A DNA stretch of 64,000 bases, taken from Burkholderiales bacterium. GTDB taxonomy: Bacteria; Pseudomonadota; Gammaproteobacteria; Burkholderiales; Burkholderiaceae_C. The DNA is taken from NCBI GenBank assembly GCA_016219375.1, contig JACRNC010000021.1, positions 124,001-188,000 on the forward strand, in the 5' to 3' direction. The notes below the pieces were generated by a model. The model saw nothing but the letters and a program-made list of their open reading frames with translations. It did not search any database and was not told where the DNA came from. A program made the position numbers and the translations under genes. Positions 54,655-63,135 of this stretch are shown one piece after another (position 1 is the stretch's first letter; each line of letters starts with the position of its first letter).

Positions 54655-54938
54655 CGCCCGCCACCGGTTGGCTGGCCGCCGTGCTGCCCTGGGCCCTGGC
54701 CGGCTTCGCCGTGGCGCTGGGGCTCAACGCCTGGCGGCTGCTGCGCGGCCCCTCGCTGGCCGACCGCATCCTGGCGCTGGACACGCTCTACATCAACACG
54801 CTCGCGCTGCTGGTGCTGGTGGGCATCCGCCTGGACAGCACGCTGTACTTCGAGGTGGCGCTGCTCATCGCGCTGCTGGGCTTCGTCGGCACCGTGGCGC
54901 TGTCCAAGTTCGTGCTGCGTGGAGACATCACGCGATGA
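54651..54938 (+). CDS. mrpF: Mrp antiporter subunit F
   Basis: Three-helix subunit (95 aa). The family signature RLLRGPSLADRILALDTLYI with its central aspartates is present, followed by EVALLIALLGFVGTVALSKF. The start lies in an ATGA overlap with mrpE and its end in one with mrpG. A role in ion binding is reported for the conserved aspartate in other species. Confidence 0.94.
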   Translation: MTPATGWLAAVLPWALAGFAVALGLNAWRLLRGPSLADRILALDTLYINTLALLVLVGIRLDSTLYFEVALLIALLGFVGTVALSKFVLRGDITR

Positions 54939-55381
54939 GCGCCGCGATGCCGATGTGGTTGGACGCCCTGCTCGCCGCGCTCGTGGTGCTGGGTACGGCG
55001 TTTGCGCTGGTCGGCTCCTGGGGCCTGGCCAAGCTCGGCGACTTCCTCAAGCGGCTGCATGGGCCGACCAAGTCCACCACGCTGGGCGTGGGCTGCGTGC
55101 TGCTGGCCTCCATCGGCTGGTTCGGCTGGCAGGGCCAGTGGAGCGCGCACGAATTGCTGATCACGCTGTTCCTCTTCCTCACCGCGCCGGTGTCGGCCCA
55201 CCTGCTGATCCAGGCCGCCATCAAGCTCGACCCGCGGCTGCGCCCGCCGCCCGCGCCTGGTGAACAGCCCCAGGCCGACGCCGCAGGCACTGGGCGGGCC
55301 CGGCCAATACCCACCGCCGCAGCCGGCGCGACATCTTCCCGCCACCCGGACGCCGGCCCAGGCGAGCCACCGGCCGGCTGA
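54935..55381 (+). CDS. mrpG: Mrp antiporter subunit G
   Basis: NuoJ-distant three-helix subunit (148 aa) closing the mrp operon. The core has FALVGSWGLAKLGDFLKRLH and GPTKSTTLGVGCVLLASIG, with TAPVSAHLLIQAAIKLD. The last 45 residues (RPPPAPGEQPQADAAGTG onward) form a Pro/Ala-rich tail absent from shorter family members. The start overlaps mrpF by 4 bases; fumarase starts 51 bases after the stop. Confidence 0.92.
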   Translation: MSAAMPMWLDALLAALVVLGTAFALVGSWGLAKLGDFLKRLHGPTKSTTLGVGCVLLASIGWFGWQGQWSAHELLITLFLFLTAPVSAHLLIQAAIKLDPRLRPPPAPGEQPQADAAGTGRARPIPTAAAGATSSRHPDAGPGEPPAG

Positions 55382-55432
55382 CACCCGCGGCGGCAAAATG
55401 GCGGTTTCGCGTTCTCTCCTCCCCACACCGCC

Positions 55433-56959
55433 ATGCCCACGACCATCCGCCAGGACGACCTGATCGAGTCCGTCGCCGCTGCGCTGCAGTACATCAGCTA
55501 CTACCACCCGGCCGACTACATCGCCCACCTGGCGCGGGCTTATGAGCGTGAGCAATCGCCCGCGGCCAAGGACGCCATCGCGCAGATCCTGACCAACTCG
55601 CGCATGTGCGCCGAGGGCCGTCGCCCCATCTGCCAGGACACCGGCATCGTCAACGTCTTCCTCAAGATCGGCATGGACGTGCGCTGGGAAGGCTTCACCG
55701 GCTCCATCCAGGACGCCATCGACGAAGGCGTGCGCCGCGGCTACAACAACCCGGACAACAAGCTGCGCGCCTCGGTGCTGGCCGACCCCATCTTCGAGCG
55801 CAAGAACACCAAGGACAACACGCCGGCCGTCGTCTTCATGGAGGTCGTGCCCGGCGACAAGGTGGACGTGACCGTGGCGGCCAAGGGCGGCGGCTCCGAG
55901 AACAAGTCCAAGGTCTACATGCTCAACCCGAGCGACGACATCGTCGACTGGGTGCTCAAGACGGTGCCCACGATGGGCGCCGGCTGGTGCCCGCCGGGCA
56001 TGCTGGGCATCGGCGTGGGCGGCACGGCAGAGAAGGCTGCCCTGCTCGCCAAGGAAGCGCTGATGGACGACATCGACATGTACGAGCTGCTGCAGCGCGG
56101 CCCGAGCAACAAGCTGGAGGAACTGCGCATCGAGCTGTATGAGAAGGTCAACGCGCTGGGCATCGGCGCGCAGGGCCTGGGCGGCCTGACGACGGTTCTC
56201 GACGTCAAGATCAAGACCTGGCCGACGCACGCGGCGAGCAAGCCCATCGCCATGATCCCCAACTGCGCGGCCACCCGGCATGCGCACTTCGTGCTCGACG
56301 GCTCGGGCCCCGCCTTCCTGGAGCCGCCGTCGCTGGACCTGTGGCCCGATGTGCACTGGGCACCCGACTACAACAAAAGCAAGCGCGTGGACCTCAACAC
56401 GCTCACGCGCGAGGAAGTGGCCAGCTGGAAGCCCGGCCAGACCCTGCTGCTCAACGGCAAGATGCTCACCGGCCGCGACGCCGCGCACAAGCGCATCCAG
56501 GACATGCTGAACAAGGGCGAGCCGCTGCCGGTGGACTTCACCAACCGCGTCATCTACTACGTCGGCCCGGTGGACCCGGTACGCGACGAGGTCGTCGGCC
56601 CCGCCGGCCCGACCACCGCCACCCGCATGGACAAGTTCACCGAGATGATGCTGGCCAAGACCGGCCTGATCGCGATGGTGGGCAAGGCCGAGCGCGGCCC
56701 CGCCGCCATCGAGGCCATCCGCAAGCACCAGTCAGCCTACCTGATGGCCGTGGGCGGCTCCGCCTACCTTGTCTCCAAGGCCATCAAGGCCGCCAAGGTC
56801 GTCGGCTTCGAAGACCTGGGCATGGAAGCCATCTACGAGTTCGACGTGGTGGACATGCCCGTCACCGTGGCCGTGGACGCGGGCGGCACCTCCGCCCACA
56901 TCACCGGCCCGCGCGAGTGGCAGGCCAAGATCGGCAAGATCCCGGTGGCGGTGGCCTGA
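55433..56959 (+). CDS. fumarate hydratase, class I (iron-sulfur)
   Basis: TCA-cycle enzyme adding water to fumarate to give malate, using an oxygen-sensitive 4Fe-4S cluster (508 aa, single chain). The N-terminal alpha domain (about 1-285) has RMCAEGRRPICQDTGIVNVF and IPNCAATRHAHFVLDGSGPA; the C-terminal beta domain has GRDAAHKRIQDMLNKGEPLP. It resembles FumA/FumB-type enzymes. It lies just after mrpG but has its own possible -10 (CAAAAT, 55394-55399) and ends at a strong terminator. Confidence 0.94.
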   Translation: MPTTIRQDDLIESVAAALQYISYYHPADYIAHLARAYEREQSPAAKDAIAQILTNSRMCAEGRRPICQDTGIVNVFLKIGMDVRWEGFTGSIQDAIDEGVRRGYNNPDNKLRASVLADPIFERKNTKDNTPAVVFMEVVPGDKVDVTVAAKGGGSENKSKVYMLNPSDDIVDWVLKTVPTMGAGWCPPGMLGIGVGGTAEKAALLAKEALMDDIDMYELLQRGPSNKLEELRIELYEKVNALGIGAQGLGGLTTVLDVKIKTWPTHAASKPIAMIPNCAATRHAHFVLDGSGPAFLEPPSLDLWPDVHWAPDYNKSKRVDLNTLTREEVASWKPGQTLLLNGKMLTGRDAAHKRIQDMLNKGEPLPVDFTNRVIYYVGPVDPVRDEVVGPAGPTTATRMDKFTEMMLAKTGLIAMVGKAERGPAAIEAIRKHQSAYLMAVGGSAYLVSKAIKAAKVVGFEDLGMEAIYEFDVVDMPVTVAVDAGGTSAHITGPREWQAKIGKIPVAVA

Positions 56960-57024
56960 AAGGCTCGGTCGCCTCGGGTCGCCCTTCGCCGCCACTTGTG
57001 GCCCCTGCGGGCCACACCATGAAG

Positions 57025-57053
57025 AAGGCCGCTCGATGAGAGCGGCCTTTTTC
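57025..57053 (+). terminator. intrinsic terminator after fumarase
   Basis: AAGGCCGCTC and GAGCGGCCTT form a perfect 10-bp stem with a 5-base loop, followed by TTTTC. It begins 66 bases after the stop. In the other direction the minus-strand YqjK-like gene also ends here. Confidence 0.92.
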
Positions 57054-57086
57054 ATTCGGGGCGGCTCGACCGCAGTTGACCGCGCC

Positions 57087-57485
57087 TTAGCGGCCGGGCG
57101 ACGCCTGTCCCGGCAGGAACTGGCGGATGCGCTCGACCAGCGTTTCGCGCAGGTGGTCGGCCAGACGGTCGGTGAGCGTGGCGCCGGTGCGCTCGCGCAT
57201 CAGATCCTGGTGCTGGCGCAGCTTGCGCCACAGGCCCCAGATGACAAAGCCGCGGCGCGCCCAGCGGAAGGCCGCGCGGGGACGCAGCAGGCCCAAGACC
57301 AGCGCGCCGGCGAAGATCGCCTGAGGATGGGCCCGCACCCAGCGCACACCGGCGCGCACGCGGTCCACGCTGGTGGCCACGGGCCGCAGGGCCTCGGCCT
57401 GGGTGGCCCACTGCTGGCGCAGGGCCTGGCTGTGCAGCACCAGCCTCTGCTTGCGCAGGGCCAGCTCAAGATCGCGCTCGTTCAT
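57087..57485 (-). CDS. YqjK-like protein
   Basis: A 132-residue basic protein with one hydrophobic segment (HPQAIFAGALVLGLLRPR, about residues 53-70). The N-terminal half is a charged helix rich in Q and R (ERDLELALRKQRLVLHSQAL). It follows a YqjE-like and a YqjD-like gene in the same order as the E. coli yqjCDEK set, which supports the name more than sequence does. The start overlaps the yqjE stop (ATGA). Function unknown. Confidence 0.7.
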   Translation of the reverse strand: MNERDLELALRKQRLVLHSQALRQQWATQAEALRPVATSVDRVRAGVRWVRAHPQAIFAGALVLGLLRPRAAFRWARRGFVIWGLWRKLRQHQDLMRERTGATLTDRLADHLRETLVERIRQFLPGQASPGR

Positions 57486-57934
57486 GGCAGGTCCACCGGC
57501 GAGCTGCGGGCGGGCAGCTCGTCACGCGGCGGCAGGGCCGCGCGGTCGCGGCGCAGCTCGGCCAGGCTGGCGGCGAACAGGCCGGACGGCGCATGCAGGT
57601 GGCGCATGGCCTGCCACAGCGACACGCCGCCGCCCACGATGAAGGCCAAGGTGATCAGCCCCAGGGCCAGCAGCCGGTTGTGCTCCCACAGCAGCACGGT
57701 GATGAACATGGCCAGGAAGACCAGGCCCACGCCCATCAGCAGGAAGGCCGCCGCGCCCCAGCTCAGCGTGCGCAGCAGCCGGGTCTTTTCTTCCTCCAGC
57801 TCGGTGGACAGCAGCTGCAGCCGGGTGTGCAGCAGCTCCACCGAGGTGGCCATCAGGCCCTGGACCGATGCGAACAACCCCGCAGGGGCAGCCGCGCGAC
57901 CGTCGGCCGCCGTGTCGTAGGGATCAGGGGTCAT
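57482..57934 (-). CDS. YqjE-like, phage-holin-family membrane protein
   Basis: A 150-residue protein with two adjacent helices (SWGAAAFLLMGVGLVFLAMF and ALGLITLAFIVGGGVSLWQA). Before them is an amphipathic helix, SVELLHTRLQLLSTELEEEK, typical of YqjE/holin superfamily III. The C-terminus is short and charged. The frame is open far upstream, but MTPDPYDTAADG at 57934 is the natural start. It lies between the DUF883 and YqjK-like genes. Probably associated with stress or stationary phase; not proven. Confidence 0.82.
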   Translation of the reverse strand: MTPDPYDTAADGRAAAPAGLFASVQGLMATSVELLHTRLQLLSTELEEEKTRLLRTLSWGAAAFLLMGVGLVFLAMFITVLLWEHNRLLALGLITLAFIVGGGVSLWQAMRHLHAPSGLFAASLAELRRDRAALPPRDELPARSSPVDLP

Positions 57935-57975
57935 CGACGGCTCCGGGTTCGGGCGGCGGCTCGTGGCGGGGGTGC

Positions 57976-58284
57976 TCAGCGGCGGCCGATCAGCAGGCCG
58001 ATCACCAAGCCCACGCCGGCGGCCACGCCCACGGCCTTCCAGGGGTTGTCGTGCACGTAGTCGTCGGTGGCGCGGCCGGCGGCCTTGGCCTTGCCGACGA
58101 CGGCAGCCTGGGCGTCCGACAGGTTGGCGCGGGCGGTGGCCAGCGTGTCCTGGATGCGGGCGCGCAGGCCGGCGACCTCGGTGCTGGCCTGGCCGGCGGT
58201 GGCATGCAGCAGTTGCTCGGCGTCGGACATCACGCGCTTGAGATCGGCGACCAATTGGTCCTTGGGCGACGTTGTGGTGTTCAT
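57976..58284 (-). CDS. DUF883 family protein (YqjD/ElaB-like)
   Basis: A 102-residue protein, helical and hydrophilic over about residues 8-75, ending in a C-terminal tail anchor (AVGVAAGVGLVIGLLIGRR). The family feature DYVHDNPWKAVGVAAGVGLV is exact. In E. coli such proteins (YqjD, ElaB) attach ribosomes to the membrane in stationary phase. The ATG at 58284 has GAGGAG 9 bases upstream. First gene of the three-gene minus-strand set. Confidence 0.88.
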   Translation of the reverse strand: MNTTTSPKDQLVADLKRVMSDAEQLLHATAGQASTEVAGLRARIQDTLATARANLSDAQAAVVGKAKAAGRATDDYVHDNPWKAVGVAAGVGLVIGLLIGRR

Positions 58285-58500
58285 GGATGCAGCTCCTCGG
58301 GTGACAGGGATGACAACACAGAGCAAGCGTAGCCGCGGAGCGGACAAGCGGAAAGGCCGCTGTCAGCCCAGTCCGGCACCCAGGCGCGGCCCTGGCGCCA
58401 GTCTTTGCGATGGCGCAAGCGCGCCCTGCTTGGTGTCGGCAATCGCGCCACGCCGGGCCTGGGCCCGGATGGACGAACGCCGCGGCTGTTGCCAGCCCGC

Positions 58501-58522
58501 GGCGTCGTCGAGGCGTCGTCGA
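58501..58522. repeat. 11-base direct tandem repeat
   Basis: GGCGTCGTCGA occurs twice in direct succession in the non-coding 281 bases between the DUF883 gene and the reductase gene. No other feature is seen in that stretch. Confidence 0.6.
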
Positions 58523-58565
58523 GGCAGCCGGTCCATGCGCCCGGCGCGTGCGGCGCAGGACCGGA

Positions 58566-59600
58566 TCAGCCGGCCGCGTGCTTGTCCGCCTCGCTGGTGA
58601 AGGCATCGGCGTAGAAGGCCGCTTCCGGCAGGCCCCGCTGGGCGACGAAGTCGCGCTTGGCGGACTCCACCATCACCGGCGCGCCGCAGGCATAGACCTC
58701 GTGGCCGGACAGGTCGGGCAGGTCTGCCATCACCACCTGATGGACGAAGCCGGTGCGGCCGGCCCATGCGTCGTCGGCCTTGGGCTCGGAGAGCACCGGC
58801 ACGTAGCGCAGGTGCGGCAGGCGCGCAGCCGCCGCCTCGGCCCAGTCGTGCAGATAGAGATCGGCCTTGCTGCGGCAGCCCCAGTAGAGCACCGTGGGCC
58901 GCGTGATGCCCTTGGCCTCCATCTCTTCGATGATGGCCTTGATGGGTGCGAAGCCGGTGCCCGAGGCCAGCAGGACGATGGGCTTGCTGCTGTCCTCGCG
59001 AAGGAAGAACGTGCCGAAGGGGCCTTCCACGCGCAGGATGTCCTTCTCCTTCATGGCCGAGAAGACGTGGTCGGTGAACTTGCCGCCCGGCATGTGGCGG
59101 ATGTGCAGTTCGATCTCGGTGTTGGGCTTCTGCGGCGCGCTGGCCATCGAGTAGCTGCGGCGGCTGCCGTCGCGCAGGATGAACTCCACATACTGCCCGG
59201 CGTGGTAGCCGAAGGTGGTGTTGGCCGGCAGCTGCAGGCGCAGGATGACGACGTCGGGCGCGGCCTTGGTCAGGCTGTTGACGCGCGAGGGCATCTTCAT
59301 CACGGGGAAGTCGTCGGCGCCGACCACCTCGCGCGCCTCCAGCACCACGTCGGTCTGCGGCGTGGCGCAGCAGGTCAGGATGTAGCCGGCGGCCTCCTCG
59401 GCTTCGCTCAGCGCCTTGGCCTGATGCGCGCCGTGGATGACACGGCCGTCGAGCATCTTGCACTTGCACGAGCCGCAGGCGCCGTCCTTGCAGCCATAGG
59501 GCAGGCCTACGCCCTGCCGCATCGCGGCGGCCAGGATGGCTTCGTCACGGGCCACTTCGAAGGCATGCCCACTGGGCTGCACGGTCACGTTGAAGGTCAT
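58566..59600 (-). CDS. ferredoxin-type flavin reductase (CDP-6-deoxy-delta-3,4-glucoseen reductase-like)
   Basis: Iron-sulfur flavoprotein reductase (344 aa). The N-terminal plant-type 2Fe-2S domain has C37, C42 and C45 (YGCKDGACGSCKC) and a fourth cysteine in YILTCCATP. An FAD domain follows with SRRSYSMASAP-type binding, then an NAD(P) domain with LLASGTGFAPIKAIIEE and a CGAPVMVE end. Family members are annotated AscD-like or oxygenase reductases. No sugar-biosynthesis or oxygenase genes are adjacent, so the partner is unknown. The start is 59600; the frame is open upstream without coding signs. Confidence 0.88.
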   Translation of the reverse strand: MTFNVTVQPSGHAFEVARDEAILAAAMRQGVGLPYGCKDGACGSCKCKMLDGRVIHGAHQAKALSEAEEAAGYILTCCATPQTDVVLEAREVVGADDFPVMKMPSRVNSLTKAAPDVVILRLQLPANTTFGYHAGQYVEFILRDGSRRSYSMASAPQKPNTEIELHIRHMPGGKFTDHVFSAMKEKDILRVEGPFGTFFLREDSSKPIVLLASGTGFAPIKAIIEEMEAKGITRPTVLYWGCRSKADLYLHDWAEAAAARLPHLRYVPVLSEPKADDAWAGRTGFVHQVVMADLPDLSGHEVYACGAPVMVESAKRDFVAQRGLPEAAFYADAFTSEADKHAAG

Positions 59601-59978
59601 GTCGGCTCTTGTCTTGGCAATGTCGGACGGGATGCCGGCAGCGGGCTTCATCCAGCGGCTGCGGCGCGATGGGCCGCGTGGGGCGGCGGCAAACCTGTCA
59701 TTGTGCCGGCCACACCCCCGGCCCGCCGGGGCGAATGGGCGACGGCGGCGTCGCGCGCTTGTCCTTGGCTGGCAGGGGCGGCATGGCCTGCGGGGCGACC
59801 ACGGCGCCGACAGGCGGGCGCAGCATCGCCCTATCCGCCTTATCGATTGGCCTGCGCGGCCTGCGGTGCCCGCACGCCCCTCGATAGCCTGCGTGCCCTG
59901 CATTGCCGGCCCAAGGTCGCTGCAGCGCCTGCCTCACCGCATGCACGCGCCCTGATGCGCCGCGCTATCGTGCGCGCC
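59601..59978. other. intergenic region without recognised gene
   Basis: These 378 bases between the divergent reductase and SDR genes hold no open frame that looks like a protein. I see no tRNA, terminator or clear promoter. The SDR gene could start at an ATG at 59955 inside this stretch. Confidence 0.5.
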
Positions 59979-60911
59979 ATGCTGCAACCCGCCGTCTCCC
60001 GCCCCGCTGCTTTCCGCCGCCCACGCCTGCTCATCGTCGGCTGCGGCGATGTCGGCCTGCGCGCCGCCCGGCTGCTCAGCCCGCGGCTGCGCGTGCGCGC
60101 CGTCACCTCGCAGCCCGGGCGCCTGGGCGAGCTGCGTGCCGCCGGCCTGCTGCCGCTGCTGGCCGATCTGGACCAGCCCGCCACGCTGGCGCGCCTGTCC
60201 GCACTGGCGCCGCGCGTGCTGCACCTGGCGCCGCCGCCTGCTCACGGCGACACCGACCCGCGCACCGCCGCGCTGATCGCTGCCCTGCAGCGCCGCAGCC
60301 GGCCGCAGCGGCTGGTCTACGGCAGCACCACCGGCGTCTATGGCGATGCCGGCGGCGCCTTGTTCGACGAGACACGGCGCCTGAACCCCGCCAGTGCCCG
60401 CGCACGCCGGCGCGTCGATGCCGAGGCCCAGCTGCGCGCCGCCGGCCGGCGCCTGGGGATGGCCGTCACCTTGCTGCGCATCCCCGGCATCTACGCACCC
60501 GACCGCCCCGGCGGCCACCCGCGCGAGCGCCTGTTGCGCGGCGACCCGGTGCTGGCCGCGGCCGATGACGTGCACACCAACCACATCCATGCCGATGACC
60601 TGGCCCGCGCCTGCGTGGCCGCGCTCTTCCGCGGCCGGCCGCAGCGCGCGGTCCACGTCTGCGACGACACCGATCTGAAGATGGGCGACTACTTCGACCT
60701 GGCGGCCGACCTGTGCGGCCTGCCGCGGCCGCCGCGCCTGAGCCGCACCGAGCTGGCCGCCCGCGTGAGCCCCATGCAGCTGTCCTTCATGAGCGAGTCG
60801 CGCCGGCTCTCCAACGCGCGCATGAAGCGCGAGCTGCGCCTGAAGCTGCGCCATCCCAGCGTCGCCGACGGCCTGAAGCCTGACGCCGCGCCGCAGCGCG
60901 CCGGCATCTGA
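59979..60911 (+). CDS. NAD(P)-dependent atypical SDR / epimerase-like protein
   Basis: Rossmann-fold protein (310 aa) of the extended or atypical short-chain dehydrogenase group. The dinucleotide site LLIVGCGDVGLRAARLL (GxGxxG) is at residues 13-29, and LVYGSTTGVYGDAGG carries the usual serine/tyrosine strand, although the YxxxK lysine is not obvious. The domain ends with NHIHADDLARACVAALFRGR, typical of the YeeZ-like branch. The start at 59979 is chosen; 59955 is an alternative. Substrate unknown. Confidence 0.82.
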   Translation: MLQPAVSRPAAFRRPRLLIVGCGDVGLRAARLLSPRLRVRAVTSQPGRLGELRAAGLLPLLADLDQPATLARLSALAPRVLHLAPPPAHGDTDPRTAALIAALQRRSRPQRLVYGSTTGVYGDAGGALFDETRRLNPASARARRRVDAEAQLRAAGRRLGMAVTLLRIPGIYAPDRPGGHPRERLLRGDPVLAAADDVHTNHIHADDLARACVAALFRGRPQRAVHVCDDTDLKMGDYFDLAADLCGLPRPPRLSRTELAARVSPMQLSFMSESRRLSNARMKRELRLKLRHPSVADGLKPDAAPQRAGI

Positions 60912-60923
60912 GGCGCCGGCTCG

Positions 60924-60929
60924 TAAAAT
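60924..60929 (+). promoter_or_regulatory. candidate -10 element of the ilvE promoter
   Basis: TAAAAT lies 43 bases before the ilvE ATG. It sits in the loop of a CCGGC/GCCGG hairpin followed by TTTTT, which may also end the SDR transcript. No good -35 is seen. Confidence 0.4.
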
Positions 60930-60971
60930 CGCCGGTTTTTGCAAGCAGCATTCCCTGCGAGGAGCAGCCCC

Positions 60972-61895
60972 ATGGCCATGGACGACCGCGACGGCAAGAT
61001 CTGGATGGACGGGCAACTGGTGGAGTGGCGCGACGCCAGGATCCACGTCCTGACCCACACCCTGCACTACGGCTGCGGCGTCTTCGAGGGCGTGCGCGCC
61101 TACAAGACCGAAGCCGGCACCGCCATCTTCCGCCTGCGCGAGCACACCGAGCGCCTGTTCAACAGCGCCAAGATCCTGCGCATGCAGATCCCCTTCTCCT
61201 TCGAGGAGGTGATGCAGGCCCAGATCGACGTCATCCGCGCCAACAACCTCGAGAGCGGCTACCTGCGCCCGCTGGTGTGGCTGGGCTCCGAGAAGATGGG
61301 CGTGAGCCCCAAGGGCGCCAAGGTGCACCTCATGGTCGCCGCCTGGCCCTGGGGCGCCTACCTGGGCGAGGACGGCCTGGCCCGCGGCATCCGCGTCAAG
61401 ACCTCCAGCTTCACCCGCCACCACGTCAACATCACGATGTGCAATGCCAAGGCGGTGAGCAACTACACCAACTCCATCCTGGCCAACCTGGAAGCCACCG
61501 ACGACGGCTACGACGAGGCCCTGCTGCTCGACCCGCAAGGCTTCGTCAGCGAAGGCGCGGGCGAGAACATCTTCGTCGTGCGCGAAGGCAAGGTCTACAC
61601 GCCGGATCTGTCGGCCGGCGCGCTCAACGGCATCACCCGCAACGTGATCTTCCGCATCTGCGCCGACCTGGGCATCACCATCGTCGAGAAGCGCATCACC
61701 CGCGACGAGGTCTACATCGCCGACGAGGCCTTCTTCACCGGCACCGCCGCTGAAGTGACCCCTATCCGCGAGCTCGACCGCGTGCAGATCGGCGCCGGCA
61801 AGCGCGGCCCGGTGACCGAGAAGATCCAGAACGCCTTCTTCGACATCGTGAACGGCCGCAACCCCAAGTACGCCGAGTGGCTGACCCGCGTCTGA
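60972..61895 (+). CDS. ilvE: branched-chain amino acid aminotransferase
   Basis: PLP enzyme making the final step of valine, leucine and isoleucine synthesis, or the first step of their breakdown (307 aa). Class IV features are HVLTHTLHYGCGVFEGVRAY, the PLP lysine in CNAKAVSNYTNSILANLEA, and DPQGFVSEGAGENIFVVREG. AGGAG lies 7 bases before the ATG at 60972. It forms a probable operon with the small zinc-finger gene 19 bases later, ending at a terminator. Confidence 0.96.
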   Translation: MAMDDRDGKIWMDGQLVEWRDARIHVLTHTLHYGCGVFEGVRAYKTEAGTAIFRLREHTERLFNSAKILRMQIPFSFEEVMQAQIDVIRANNLESGYLRPLVWLGSEKMGVSPKGAKVHLMVAAWPWGAYLGEDGLARGIRVKTSSFTRHHVNITMCNAKAVSNYTNSILANLEATDDGYDEALLLDPQGFVSEGAGENIFVVREGKVYTPDLSAGALNGITRNVIFRICADLGITIVEKRITRDEVYIADEAFFTGTAAEVTPIRELDRVQIGAGKRGPVTEKIQNAFFDIVNGRNPKYAEWLTRV

Positions 61896-61914
61896 AGCCC
61901 GGAGAGCACCCGCG

Positions 61915-62124
61915 ATGAAGGACCACACCACCAACGTCGTCGAAGTCGGCCCCGAGGACCTGCAGGGCTACGGCCAGATCTTCTGCCCCAATCCCAAGAT
62001 GCCGCTGTGGAGCAACCACCCGCGCGTCTTCCTGGGCTTCTCGCATGGCGACCAGGTCAAGTGCCCGTACTGCAGCACGGTCTACAAGCTGAAGGACGGC
62101 GCCAAGGCTTCGCACGGCCACTGA
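61915..62124 (+). CDS. CHCC-type zinc-finger protein
   Basis: A 69-residue soluble protein of the zf-CHCC type, related to the NDUFS6 subunit of mitochondrial complex I. Candidate zinc ligands are C24, H35 or H44, C50 and C53 (FCPNPKMPLWSNHPRVFLGF, KCPYCSTVYKL). It lies directly after ilvE, a common arrangement in betaproteobacteria. Its role is unknown; a link to complex I is suggested only by family resemblance. Confidence 0.9.
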   Translation: MKDHTTNVVEVGPEDLQGYGQIFCPNPKMPLWSNHPRVFLGFSHGDQVKCPYCSTVYKLKDGAKASHGH

Positions 62125-62157
62125 GCGCTTCGACGCAGACCTGCCAGCCACCATCCG

Positions 62158-62184
62158 AAGCCCGGCCCGTCCGGGCTTTCGCTT
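62158..62184 (+). terminator. intrinsic terminator after ilvE and the zinc-finger gene
   Basis: AAGCCCGG and CCGGGCTT form an 8-bp perfect stem with loop CCCGT, followed by TCGCTTTT. It lies 33 bases after the stop. Confidence 0.82.
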
Positions 62185-62229
62185 TTCGGCGCAACGCGGG
62201 ACGGCGTCGCCCCCACGGGAGCCGCCGCC

Positions 62230-62235
62230 TACAAT
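62230..62235 (+). promoter_or_regulatory. candidate -10 element very close to purU
   Basis: TACAAT ends 10 bases before the purU ATG. If used, transcription would start at about 62242-62243 and the mRNA would have almost no leader. No ribosome binding site is present before the ATG. Confidence 0.45.
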
Positions 62236-62245
62236 CCCGCGGGTC

Positions 62246-63130
62246 ATGAAGCGCCCGCATGAATTCGTCCTCACCCTCTCGTGCCGCGACACGAAAGGCA
62301 TCGTCCACGCCGTCTCGGGCCTGCTCTACCAGGCCGGCTGCAACATCATCGACTCGCAGCAGTTTGGCGATGTGCAGAGCGAAGACAGCACGGGCCTCTT
62401 CTTCATGCGCGTGCATTTCGCCGCGCCCGAGCACCTGGCCGATGCGCAGACCCTGCAGCGCCTGTTCGCCCATGTGCGCGAGCAGTTCGGCATGACGGCG
62501 CGCATCCAGTCGCTGGCACGCAAGCCGCGCCTGCTGGTCATGGTCAGCAAGCACGGCCACTGCCTCAACGACCTGCTGTTCCGCTGGCGCTCCGGCTGGC
62601 TGGACGTGGACATCCCGGCCATCGTCTCCAACCACCCGGATTTCGCCGAGCTGGCCGGCAGCTACGGCCTGGCCTTCCACCATCTGCCCCTGCCCACCGG
62701 CTCCACCGCGGAGACCAAGCGCGCGCAGGAAGAGCAGGTGCAGCAGCTCGTCAGCGAGCTCGAAGTGGATCTCGTCGTCCTCGCCCGCTACATGCAGATC
62801 CTGTCGCCGGCCTTCTGCGACTTCCTCAAGGGCCGGGCGATCAACATCCACCACAGCTTCCTGCCCAGCTTCAAGGGCGCCAAGCCCTACTACCAGGCGC
62901 ATGACCGCGGCGTGAAGCTCATCGGCGCCACGGCCCACTACGTCACCGCCGACCTCGACGAAGGCCCGATCATCGAGCAGGACGTGGCCCGCGTGGACCA
63001 CAGCCTGAGCCCGGAAGACTTCACCGCCGTCGGCCGCGATGTCGAATGCGTGGTGCTGGCGCGGGCCGTGAAGTGGCACGTGGAACACCGCGTGCTGATG
63101 AACGGCCACAAGACCGTCATCTTCAAGTGA
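62246..63130 (+). CDS. purU: formyltetrahydrofolate deformylase
   Basis: Hydrolyses 10-formyltetrahydrofolate to formate and tetrahydrofolate, balancing one-carbon pools (294 aa). An N-terminal ACT domain (about 6-85: LTLSCRDTKGIVHAVSGLLY) is followed by a formyltransferase-like catalytic domain with INIHHSFLPSFKGAKPYYQA and IGATAHYVTADLDEGPII, which carry the catalytic N/H/D set. The start is clear by homology, although no Shine-Dalgarno is visible. The following gene starts 5 bases after the stop, so the two are probably co-transcribed. Confidence 0.96.
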   Translation: MKRPHEFVLTLSCRDTKGIVHAVSGLLYQAGCNIIDSQQFGDVQSEDSTGLFFMRVHFAAPEHLADAQTLQRLFAHVREQFGMTARIQSLARKPRLLVMVSKHGHCLNDLLFRWRSGWLDVDIPAIVSNHPDFAELAGSYGLAFHHLPLPTGSTAETKRAQEEQVQQLVSELEVDLVVLARYMQILSPAFCDFLKGRAINIHHSFLPSFKGAKPYYQAHDRGVKLIGATAHYVTADLDEGPIIEQDVARVDHSLSPEDFTAVGRDVECVVLARAVKWHVEHRVLMNGHKTVIFK

Positions 63131-63135
63131 ACGCC

